A program made the position numbers and the translations under genes. From Desulfobacteraceae bacterium (GTDB taxonomy: Bacteria > Desulfobacterota > Desulfobacteria > Desulfobacterales > Desulfosalsimonadaceae): a stretch of DNA of 5,661 nucleotides. Below are positions 1-5,653 of the stretch, one piece after another (position 1 is the stretch's first letter; each line of letters begins with the position of its first letter). The notes under the pieces are model-generated. The model did no database searches and was not told the DNA's origin. It saw only the letters and a list, made by a program, of their open reading frames with translations. The stretch is taken from assembly GCA_007131845.1 (NCBI GenBank), contig SLPT01000118.1, positions 1-5,661 on the forward strand, in the 5' to 3' direction.

Positions 1-243
1 ATCCGGTGGCACCACGATCCGGCAAACGCGCCGGGAGAATATCGGGGGCTCGTCCGCATCATCCGGCTGGCCGACCGGATCGCCAATGCAGGCCGTCTGG
101 GAGACGGCGGCAACGGATGTATTCCGGAAATTACGGACGTGGCGCAGGAATTTGACCTCGACGAGCAACTTCTGCTACAAGTGGTGGAGTCCGTCCGGGT
201 GGAGGCGGAGAAATCGACGCTGCTGATGTCTTTTTTGAAATAA
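1..243 (+). CDS. HDOD-domain protein, C-terminal fragment (5' end outside window)
   Basis: An open frame runs from the first base to TAA at 241-243 and gives the last 80 residues of a protein that starts upstream of the window. The fragment opens with IRWHHDP, the paired-histidine element near the end of HD/HDOD domains, followed by LVRIIRLADRIAN, the helix carrying the conserved Ala-Asp. About 50 residues follow the domain, ending in a probably helical, acidic tail. HDOD proteins are HD-superfamily relatives that usually act in signalling and regulation, often beside c-di-GMP or chemotaxis genes, and many lack proven enzyme activity. The visible HH and D residues match metal-ligand positions, but the HD core lies outside the window, so activity cannot be judged. 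It sits 46 nt before the next gene on the same strand, and a second complete HDOD gene lies 541 nt downstream. An HD-GYP phosphodiesterase is a less likely alternative because no GYP motif follows the HH. Confidence 0.8.
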   Translation: MRWHHDPANAPGEYRGLVRIIRLADRIANAGRLGDGGNGCIPEITDVAQEFDLDEQLLLQVVESVRVEAEKSTLLMSFLK

Positions 244-289
244 GAGGCAGGCCTCCACCGAATCGATTGCCCAACAGCGGTGATTTTTA

Positions 290-772
290 ATGGATCTTCA
301 TTATTCAGAAACCTTAACGGAAATTGCCATCGATAACTACAGTTTCAAGGTGACCTGGTCTGCCGCCATGGAGAACTGCTGTATTCTGTGGATACAGGAT
401 ACCGATACCATGGACCAGTTCGAGGCCCTGGGGCGTTTCAGCCAGTTCGATAAACGCAATATTCTTGATTTCGTTGTCCGTTACGTTACGAATCATTCGC
501 TCCGGGAAAAGATCAGCAAGCGTCGCTTCTCCCTGTATGTGGAAGGCTTGTCGCCGACGTTCTTCGAGGAGATACAGCGCCTGGAGTACAAGGAAAAGGT
601 CAAGGCGCTGGATAACCTGTTCAACCTGGATTCTATCATTGACGAGGCGGCGGACCTGCGGTGGAAATGGGGCATGATGGCCAAGAAGTTTCATCCCGAC
701 GCAGGCGGCAGCAACGATGCCATGGCCCTGATTAACGAGGGGTATGAATTACTGAAATCCAAGAAAAAGTGA
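290..772 (+). CDS. Small protein with C-terminal J-domain-like HPD segment
   Basis: This encodes 160 residues. The C-terminal 55 or so resemble a J domain: a short helix-I-like stretch from V104 (VKALDNLFNLDS), a helix-II-like stretch (LRWKWGMMAKKF), the diagnostic H135-P136-D137 followed by AGGSNDAM, and a helix-III-like end (LINEGYELLKSKKK). In J proteins the HPD tripeptide stimulates the ATPase of DnaK-type Hsp70; that this protein does so is inference. The first 100 residues match no family I recognise. They are soluble, mixed in secondary structure, rich in aromatic residues, and show no signal peptide or membrane segment. There is no Gly/Phe linker or zinc domain, so it is not DnaJ itself. 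The start at 290 has only a weak GGTGA (279-283) with a 6-nt spacer. It lies between two HDOD genes, 12 nt before the second, so it is probably co-transcribed and may be an adaptor for that signalling module. Confidence 0.8.
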   Translation: MDLHYSETLTEIAIDNYSFKVTWSAAMENCCILWIQDTDTMDQFEALGRFSQFDKRNILDFVVRYVTNHSLREKISKRRFSLYVEGLSPTFFEEIQRLEYKEKVKALDNLFNLDSIIDEAADLRWKWGMMAKKFHPDAGGSNDAMALINEGYELLKSKKK

Positions 773-784
773 CCGGTAGGTCCA

Positions 785-2050
785 ATGGGCAAGATCGCCG
801 TAAAAAATATTACGCCCGGAATGGTGTTGTCCGGGGATGTCAAGGATTCCCAGGGGCGTCTGCTGGCTCCGGCCGGTCAGGAAGTAAGCCGCAAGCTGAT
901 CCGGATTTTCAAGATCTGGGGGATCGGCGAGATACCGGTGCGCCCGGATGCGGAAGATGATCCGGGCAAGGCGGAAGAACGGGCCATTCCCAAAGAGATC
1001 CGGGAGAAAGCCGATGAAATTACCCGTTACCGCTTTCAGTACAATGATCTCAACGATCCGTTCATTTACGAACTGTTCCGGGCAAGCTACCTGGAAAAAG
1101 CTCGGAAAATAAATAAAAACCGGGATGCACAGGATATCTCGCTCCCGGAGCCGGACGAAGCCGATGCGCCGCAAGACGGAAGGAGAAGGAAAAACCGGAA
1201 ACTCGATGCCGCAGACCTGATTCACAAGACCATCCGCCTGGGAACCATCCCGGATATCTATTACAAGACCATTGCAGCCATCAACAACCCGGACGCATCC
1301 CTGGATGATATCGCGGGAATCGTCAGCAAGGATATGACCCTTTCCGCGAAGGTGCTGCAGCTGGTCAACAGCAGTTTCTACAGTCTCCGGCAGAAGGTCG
1401 ACACGCTTACATGGGCCCTGGCCCTGATCGGAACCAACCAGTTGATGACCATCGTCTCCGGGGTATCCGCGGTATCGTTTTTCAAAAAAATTCCTTCCCG
1501 GTTCATCAATATGGTTTCCTTCTGGGAGCATTCCATTGCATGCGGCACCGCCGCACGCCTTTTGTCCAGCTACTTTCCGGGACGGATCGAACAGGAGCGC
1601 TTCTTCGTGGCAGGCCTTCTCCATGATATCGGCCGGTTGATCATGGTGCAGAACCTGTCGGGCGAATATTACGAACTGTTCCGGGACGCGCGTTCCGAAG
1701 AGATTTTTTTGTTTGCGGCCGAGGCACAGCGCTTCGGCCTGGATCACTCGGAGATCGGGGCGCAGCTCGCCTCTCTCTGGAATCTGCCGGAAAGCCTGTG
1801 CCAGATGATCCGGTGTCATCATTTTCCGGGCCATGCGGGCGTGTTTCACGAAAATGCCATTATCAATCTGGCCGATATTATTGTCAATGCGCTGGAAACC
1901 GGAAACAGCGGCGAGTTTTTCGTTCCGGTAATCGAGCCTGGCATTACCCGGGAACTCGGGCTGGACCGACACATAATCCTGCCGGTAGTCAGCGAGATCG
2001 ACTACCAGCTCGCCGATATATTCGAGATCATTTATGGAACCGTTGAATAG
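785..2050 (+). CDS. HDOD-domain signalling protein with N-terminal 'PGMVL' segment
   Basis: A 421-residue soluble protein. Residues 4-52 (VKNITPGMVLSGDV, then GRLLAPAGQEVS and a final I..V.V strand) form the small N-terminal module found in many HDOD and HD-GYP proteins, similar to DUF3391. Residues 53-140 are a charged, probably helical linker. The HDOD domain spans about 141-345, opening with the IPDIYYKTIAAINNPD type of helix and the LSAKVLQLVNSSFYS signature. HD-type ligand candidates are all present: H249 (WEHS), H280-D281 (LLHDIG), H321 (DHSEIG), H345-H346 and D364 (LADII). Many HDOD proteins have lost some of these, so hydrolase activity is possible but unproven. There is no GYP motif, so a c-di-GMP phosphodiesterase of HD-GYP type is unlikely. 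The start has AGG at 778-780 with a 4-nt spacer and lies 12 nt after the J-like gene. The 3' end overlaps the GGDEF-EAL gene by 17 nt, suggesting translational coupling and a shared role. Confidence 0.9.
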   Translation: MGKIAVKNITPGMVLSGDVKDSQGRLLAPAGQEVSRKLIRIFKIWGIGEIPVRPDAEDDPGKAEERAIPKEIREKADEITRYRFQYNDLNDPFIYELFRASYLEKARKINKNRDAQDISLPEPDEADAPQDGRRRKNRKLDAADLIHKTIRLGTIPDIYYKTIAAINNPDASLDDIAGIVSKDMTLSAKVLQLVNSSFYSLRQKVDTLTWALALIGTNQLMTIVSGVSAVSFFKKIPSRFINMVSFWEHSIACGTAARLLSSYFPGRIEQERFFVAGLLHDIGRLIMVQNLSGEYYELFRDARSEEIFLFAAEAQRFGLDHSEIGAQLASLWNLPESLCQMIRCHHFPGHAGVFHENAIINLADIIVNALETGNSGEFFVPVIEPGITRELGLDRHIILPVVSEIDYQLADIFEIIYGTVE

Positions 2051-4379
2051 GAATACTTTGAAGAAGATTCCCGACAATCCGCCGGAAGCAGGATTGGAAT
2101 CCCGGACGGACACCAGTGCTGCAAACACCCCGGACAACAACCCGGATATCGACCAGGTGCAGCGACTCGAGGAGATCGCCCGGCACTCCATGGAAGCCCT
2201 CGAGCTGTGCGCTTCCATGGGAGACTATCAGAGTTCTCTTACCAAGTTCAGAAACCGGAAGGACATATTCGAGCGGGCGGTGCAGGGCCTGCGCCAGGTC
2301 GTTCCCATTGCCTTTTATGCTTTCTACTCTGTCAACACGAGCGATCTCGATATAGTACCCGAGCATACCGACCGGCCGGAAAGGCAGGATTATATTGGGG
2401 GAGTCGTTGATTTTCTTATCGAAAAGAATGTCGTAGCCCGTGCGTTTCGGGAAAAGCGAACGCTCGTATCCCGAACGGCGGACCGGAAATACCATCTGCT
2501 GATCCATGAGCTGACCACCACCTCCCGGCCGTACGGGCTTTTCATCTGTTTTCTGGAAAGCACCCCGCCCCGGATGAGCATTGTCGACAAGATAACGACC
2601 ATTGTGACCAAGTCCGCTTGCTACGCTTTGGAAAATTTTGATCTCTATCACCTGATTGATCAGAAAAATGCGGAGCTGACCGACAAGAACCTGCGGCTTT
2701 CCCAATCGGAGGTTATTTATCGAAACACCTTTGAAAACACGGGAAATCCCACGGTCATTACGGATAAAAACGGGATGATCCTGTTTGCCAACAGCCGGTT
2801 CGTATCGTTTTCGGGATGGGAAAGAAGTCGCCTGGCGGGCGGAAAGAAGTTTACCGACTTCATCATACGCTCCGGCCGGTTCGATTTCCGGGTTCTTTTG
2901 GAGGAGGCCGGCCACGACAACCCGGCCGATCCCACATCCTATGTTCTCGAAACCGGCTATGCCGAAAAAAAGATGGTGTTTCTCAGCATTTCTCCTTTGG
3001 GTATTGACGATCGTCACATCATATCCATCACCGATGTCACCACCATCAAGGAAGCGGAAAAAAAGCTCCAGCACCAGGCGCTTCATGATCCGCTGACCGG
3101 TCTGCCCAACCGGACCTTGCTTCAGGACCGGCTGCGCCAGGCGGTGAAGAAGAAGCGGCGGAACAAAAAAAAGGATTATGCCCTGATCTTTATCGATCTT
3201 GACCGCTTCAAGTCCGTCAATGACACCTTGGGGCACGCCGCCGGCGACGAGCTTCTCATCGAAACGGCAACGCGGCTTCAGGAGGCCCTTCGGGATGTGG
3301 ATACCGTTTCACGCTTTGGGGGCGATGAGTTCGTGATTCTTTTGGAGGGAATCAGCGATAAGAAGGATTGCGACGCGTTGGCTCGCCGGATACTCGAGAG
3401 ATTTACAATCCCGGTAAGCATCGGCGACAAGGAGCTGTTCATCAACATGAGTTTGGGGATTCTGATCTCCAGCCACCAGGACGTATCCGAGGCCGACGTG
3501 ATCCGGCTTGCGGACATGAGCATGTATGAAGCCAAAAAAAGGGGTCAGAACCGGATCGTTTATTCCCACGAAATCGAGGATGGGGAGATCGAGCAGCGGC
3601 TTTACCTGGAAAACGAGCTTCAGAAGGGAATCCGGGAAGACGCATTTTTCATCCAGTACCAACCCCTGATCCGGCTCGATACCAACGAACTTTTCGGCGT
3701 GGAGGCGCTTGTCCGCTGGCGCCATCCGAAGCTGGGCATCATACCGCCCAACACGTTTATCCCCATTGCCGAGGAGTCCGGATTGATCATTCCCCTGGGG
3801 AGAAAAATTCTCGAGCTGGCGTTTACGGATTTTGCCGGATGGGTGAGCCGGTTTGGCCCGAAAGGCCTTCGCCTTTCCATCAACCTGTCGGTCAGGCAGA
3901 TCCTGCATGCGGACATTGTCGCCGACATCCGGGATGCGGCAAAAAAATGCGGCCTTTTAACGGAGCACCTGTGCATCGAGATCACGGAGAGTCTTTTCAT
4001 CGATGATACCCGGCAGGTTGCCGACACGATCAGCCGTCTGAAGGAGATGGGGATTTCGATTTCCATCGACGATTTCGGCACCGGTTATTCCTCGCTTAAA
4101 TACCTCAACCAGTTTTCCATCGACATGGTCAAGATCGACCGGTTGCTGATCAACAATATCACGGAGAACAAGACCAATTTCAATATCGTGGCCTCCATGC
4201 TCCAGCTTTGTGAAACCCTGAACCTGGAGGTCATGGCGGAAGGCATTGAGGACTTGCGGCAGCTTGAAGAGCTTATCGCCATGAAATGCCATCTCGGCCA
4301 GGGATATTACTTCTCCCCGCCTCAGGACAAGGCTGCCATCGAGCAATATATTGCCGGCGGTAATCTGCCCGGTCTCTGA
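2034..4379 (+). CDS. PAS-GGDEF-EAL bifunctional c-di-GMP cyclase/phosphodiesterase candidate
   Basis: 781 residues with no signal peptide or membrane segment, so cytoplasmic. Residues 1-40 are polar and disordered-looking; 40-200 form a sensory region, perhaps GAF-like, that I cannot assign firmly. A short helical linker precedes a PAS domain at about 226-345 (FENTGNPTVITDKNGMILFAN start, ISITDVT end). GGDEF covers about 346-510 with R420-D-V-D423, a complete inhibitory I-site, five residues before intact G429-GDEF. EAL covers about 525-772 with E557-A-L, N617, the EITES motif, D679-D680 in DDFGTGYSSL, K700, E736 and QGYYF, all residues expected of an active phosphodiesterase. It could therefore make c-di-GMP from GTP, cleave it to pGpG, or switch between these according to PAS/N-terminal signals; the net direction cannot be read from sequence. 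The ATG lies inside the HDOD gene (17-nt overlap) with a poor ribosome site. An in-frame TTG at 2058 preceded by AGGAA (2049-2053) is an alternative start, costing eight residues. Confidence 0.95.
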   Translation: MEPLNRNTLKKIPDNPPEAGLESRTDTSAANTPDNNPDIDQVQRLEEIARHSMEALELCASMGDYQSSLTKFRNRKDIFERAVQGLRQVVPIAFYAFYSVNTSDLDIVPEHTDRPERQDYIGGVVDFLIEKNVVARAFREKRTLVSRTADRKYHLLIHELTTTSRPYGLFICFLESTPPRMSIVDKITTIVTKSACYALENFDLYHLIDQKNAELTDKNLRLSQSEVIYRNTFENTGNPTVITDKNGMILFANSRFVSFSGWERSRLAGGKKFTDFIIRSGRFDFRVLLEEAGHDNPADPTSYVLETGYAEKKMVFLSISPLGIDDRHIISITDVTTIKEAEKKLQHQALHDPLTGLPNRTLLQDRLRQAVKKKRRNKKKDYALIFIDLDRFKSVNDTLGHAAGDELLIETATRLQEALRDVDTVSRFGGDEFVILLEGISDKKDCDALARRILERFTIPVSIGDKELFINMSLGILISSHQDVSEADVIRLADMSMYEAKKRGQNRIVYSHEIEDGEIEQRLYLENELQKGIREDAFFIQYQPLIRLDTNELFGVEALVRWRHPKLGIIPPNTFIPIAEESGLIIPLGRKILELAFTDFAGWVSRFGPKGLRLSINLSVRQILHADIVADIRDAAKKCGLLTEHLCIEITESLFIDDTRQVADTISRLKEMGISISIDDFGTGYSSLKYLNQFSIDMVKIDRLLINNITENKTNFNIVASMLQLCETLNLEVMAEGIEDLRQLEELIAMKCHLGQGYYFSPPQDKAAIEQYIAGGNLPGL

Positions 4380-4399
4380 TTCTGAAGATAGGTCCGGTA

Positions 4400-4427
4400 T
4401 AAAGATTTGCCCTGCGGCGGTCGATAC
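4400..4427 (+). promoter_or_regulatory. Weak sigma28 (FliA)-like promoter match
   Basis: TAAAGATT at 4400-4407 followed by GTCGATAC at 4420-4427 resembles the flagellar sigma28 consensus TAAAGTTT-N11-GCCGATAA: seven of eight and six of eight matches, but the spacer is 12 rather than 11. It lies about 267 nt before the transglycosylase start, which is long. It is reported because that protein could be a flagellar-exported enzyme; alone the match is weak. Confidence 0.22.
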
Positions 4428-4456
4428 GTGAAATATACGGGAAAAACGTCTATAGT
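4428..4456 (+). promoter_or_regulatory. Candidate sigma70-type promoter
   Basis: GTGAAA at 4428-4433 (4 of 6 to TTGACA) is separated by exactly 17 nt from TATAGT at 4451-4456 (5 of 6 to TATAAT). The expected start of transcription is near 4463, giving a leader of about 230 nt before the transglycosylase gene. It lies just after the end of the upstream operon, where a new promoter is needed. Such matches occur by chance in AT-rich DNA, so this is only a candidate. Confidence 0.4.
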
Positions 4457-4462
4457 GCCCGA

Positions 4463-4483
4463 ACGAAAATCAGGATTTTTCGT
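4463..4483. repeat. 7-bp inverted repeat (ACGAAAA / TTTTCGT)
   Basis: ACGAAAA at 4463-4469 and TTTTCGT at 4477-4483 are perfect complements around a 7-nt loop. The stem is AT-rich and modest. It would sit at the very 5' end of a transcript from the sigma70-type candidate and overlaps the first direct-repeat copy. There is no T-run suitable for a terminator after it. Confidence 0.4.
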
Positions 4484-4504
4484 CAAGGTCAAATTTGATA
4501 AGCC
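4471..4504. repeat. Imperfect direct repeat, copy 1
   Basis: Starts CAGGATTTTTCGTCAAG, continues GTCAAATTT and ends GATAAGCC. It aligns with the copy 126 bp downstream: both begin CAGGA followed by a T-run and CG, both contain the identical nonamer GTCAAATTT, and both end AAGCC. Copy 1 has an extra GAT before AAGCC. Confidence 0.5.
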
Positions 4505-4525
4505 TGTAAAGTCTTTTTTACAGGC
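4502..4525. repeat. Perfect 9-bp stem-loop (GCCTGTAAA / TTTACAGGC)
   Basis: GCCTGTAAA at 4502-4510 pairs perfectly with TTTACAGGC at 4517-4525 across a 6-nt loop. The T-run lies in the loop and 3' arm, not after the stem, so it is not a standard intrinsic terminator. It could be an RNA hairpin in a leader, a protein-binding palindrome or part of a dispersed repeat element. Confidence 0.6.
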
Positions 4526-4529
4526 AGTG

Positions 4530-4550
4530 TTAAGTGATTAAGTTTTAAGT
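4530..4550. repeat. Three TTAAGT hexamers within 21 bp
   Basis: TTAAGT occurs at 4530-4535, 4538-4543 and 4545-4550, at spacings of 8 and 7 bp, between the hairpin and the T-rich stretch at 4563. This could be a small cluster of protein-binding boxes or simple AT-rich drift; no regulator is identified. Confidence 0.3.
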
Positions 4551-4596
4551 AAAAGCAAGAAGTTATTTTTTTATTGTTTGGCGATTGTACCCGTTT

Positions 4597-4629
4597 CAGG
4601 ACTTTTTACGAAGCCGTCAAATTTAAGCC
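4597..4629. repeat. Imperfect direct repeat, copy 2
   Basis: Starts CAGGACTTTTTACGAAGCC, continues GTCAAATTT and ends AAGCC. It parallels copy 1 with small insertions and substitutions. Its TTTTTACGAAGCC part also resembles the 3' arm of the 9-bp hairpin (TTTTTACAGGC), so the whole interval seems built from related modules. Confidence 0.5.
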
Positions 4630-4686
4630 GGACGCGGAGATTGGCGAAAAAGACGGTTTTCGTTCAGGCACACCTATCCGTTAAGC

Positions 4687-4692
4687 AGGGGG
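4687..4692 (+). promoter_or_regulatory. Purine-rich ribosome-binding stretch that bears on the start choice
   Basis: AGGGGG lies one nucleotide before the ATG at 4694, too close to serve it, but 10 nt before the in-frame ATG at 4703. If it is the real ribosome-binding site, the transglycosylase starts at 4703 and begins MQVQHT, three residues shorter. Confidence 0.4.
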
Positions 4693-4693
4693 T

Positions 4694-5512
4694 ATGGATA
4701 TTATGCAGGTGCAGCATACAGCCCAATCGCTTTTTACAACCGGCAGCAACAGCGCCCGGCCCGGAGGCAATCACCCCCAGGAAGCGGGCTTTGCAGACGC
4801 GCTCGATCGTGCGATGGCCGTAACCAGTGACGCATCGGATAGCAAAAGGATTCATCTGGGAACCGTCACCCGGGAGCGGCCCACCGTCTCCCACCTGCTT
4901 GCGGGCCACCCGGAATACGGCTCCCGGTGCTGGGAGATCATCCATTCCGACATCAACCGGGACAAGCCCTGGACCCGGATACCGGCCGGCACGGAGATAT
5001 ACCTGGATCCGGAAACCAAGGAGATTTCATGGGAGAAAGGCGCCGCTACAGCCCGAAACGGCGCGCCTCCGCTTTCCGGCGCATGGAATCCGGCGGGAAT
5101 CGAAACACCGCCTCCGGTCCGGGATCAGGGGGCTTCCCGGGAGCGCATCGAGGCTTCCATCGACCATGCCGCAGCCCGCTACAATCTTCCCCGGGAATTG
5201 ATCGCAAGCGTGATCCGGGCGGAATCGAATTTCGATACCGATGCGGTTTCAAGGGCGGGTGCCCAGGGGTTGATGCAGCTCATGCCGGGCACGGCCCGGG
5301 AACTGGGTGTGGAAAACCCCTTTGACATTTCCGAAAATATCGATGCCGGGAGCCGCTACCTCAAAAAGATGATCGAATTGTTCGGCGGAAGCCTCGAAAA
5401 GGCTCTGGCCGCCTACAACGCCGGCCCCGGCGCGGTCCGCCGCTTCAACGGCAACGTCCCCTACCAGGAAACCCGCCAGTACGTCAGCCGGGTGCTGTCC
5501 TTCATGGAATAA
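4694..5512 (+). CDS. SLT-domain lytic transglycosylase, no Sec signal
   Basis: 272 residues. The C-terminal 120 form a family-1 (Slt70-like) lytic transglycosylase, which cuts the MurNAc-GlcNAc bond of peptidoglycan to leave 1,6-anhydro ends. Catalytic Glu is E177 in IRAESNF, followed by GAQGLMQLMPGTA (G192-P198), the LGVENPFDISENI stretch and A240-YNAG, so the active site is complete. Residues 1-50 are polar with no hydrophobic signal sequence or lipobox. Residues 55-112 (VSHLLAGHPEYG, WEIIHSDIN, IPAGTEIYLDP) look like a small, LysM-reminiscent module but lack a clear LysM signature. Residues 113-150 are a low-complexity linker. Lack of a Sec signal, plus an N-terminal FADALDRAM stretch like those of some flagellar proteins, makes export by a flagellar-type secretion system possible; this is inference. 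The gene stands apart from the c-di-GMP operon behind a 314-nt gap and probably has its own promoter. Confidence 0.9.
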   Translation: MDIMQVQHTAQSLFTTGSNSARPGGNHPQEAGFADALDRAMAVTSDASDSKRIHLGTVTRERPTVSHLLAGHPEYGSRCWEIIHSDINRDKPWTRIPAGTEIYLDPETKEISWEKGAATARNGAPPLSGAWNPAGIETPPPVRDQGASRERIEASIDHAAARYNLPRELIASVIRAESNFDTDAVSRAGAQGLMQLMPGTARELGVENPFDISENIDAGSRYLKKMIELFGGSLEKALAAYNAGPGAVRRFNGNVPYQETRQYVSRVLSFME

Positions 5513-5515
5513 ATC

Positions 5516-5538
5516 CCAAAACCATCGGATCATTTTGG
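5516..5538 (+). terminator. Weak hairpin just after the transglycosylase stop
   Basis: CCAAAA (5516-5521) and TTTTGG (5533-5538) form a 6-bp stem with an 11-nt loop, four nucleotides after the stop codon. The location suits transcription termination but the stem is AT-rich and no T-run follows, so it is a poor intrinsic terminator. Confidence 0.2.
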
Positions 5539-5596
5539 AGGGTCGGGCGATTACCCCCTCGCAACTGGGATGGGCCGTTGCCAGCTTCTACGGCTC

Positions 5597-5653
5597 GATA
5601 AGCCGCCCCCTGAAAACTCGCTTCGCTCGGACATTCAGGGTGCCTGGCTTATC
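5597..5653. repeat. Two-tier inverted repeat around a CTCGCTTCGCTCGG core
   Basis: GATAAGCC (5597-5604) pairs perfectly with GGCTTATC (5646-5653). Inside it CCCTGAA (5608-5614) pairs perfectly with TTCAGGG (5634-5640). The 19-nt loop contains ACTCGCTTCGCTCGG. There is no T-run on either side, and no open frame with a family signature crosses it. Such nested arms suggest an intergenic repeat element, a cruciform or a folded RNA, possibly continuing past the window edge. The other 5513-5596 bases show no gene. Confidence 0.6.

Larger units (their letters stand above)
4380..4693. other. 314-nt structured AT-rich intergenic region
   Basis: No convincing gene lies here. A TTG-initiated frame running from 4578 into the next gene has no family signature and no ribosome site, and is taken as spurious. 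The region is clearly more AT-rich than its flanks and contains promoter candidates, two inverted repeats, two long imperfect direct repeats and three TTAAGT hexamers, listed separately. No clear intrinsic terminator follows the GGDEF-EAL stop. The contents fit a long, folded 5' leader for the transglycosylase gene, a small RNA, or a decayed dispersed repeat; sequence alone does not separate these. Confidence 0.7.

Noticed and set aside
244..255. GAGGC/GCCTC palindrome after the first HDOD stop as a terminator
   Set aside because: The arms are separated by only two bases, so no normal hairpin forms, and there is no T-run.
749..2218. 489-residue antisense open frame across the second HDOD gene
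   Set aside because: It mirrors a strongly supported HDOD gene, has no recognisable domain, and long antisense frames are common opposite GC-rich codon-biased genes.
2028..3236. 402-residue antisense open frame opposite the GGDEF-EAL gene
   Set aside because: The + strand carries unmistakable PAS and GGDEF sequence; the antisense product is low in recognisable pattern and is treated as a shadow.
4471..4629. CRISPR array
   Set aside because: Only two imperfect copies, 126 bp apart with a hairpin between them, which is not repeat-spacer architecture.
4380..4693. c-di-GMP riboswitch in the gap after the GGDEF-EAL gene
   Set aside because: I looked for the conserved GEMM-type core (GGCAAACC-like and GGACGCAAAGCC-like segments) and do not see it.
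4578..4823. 81-residue TTG-initiated open frame overlapping the transglycosylase start
   Set aside because: No ribosome site, a rare start codon, no family similarity, and it runs out of frame through the transglycosylase gene.
5537..5560. GAGGG/CCCTC pairing as an intrinsic terminator
   Set aside because: Only five continuous pairs, unequal inner bases and no T-run follow.
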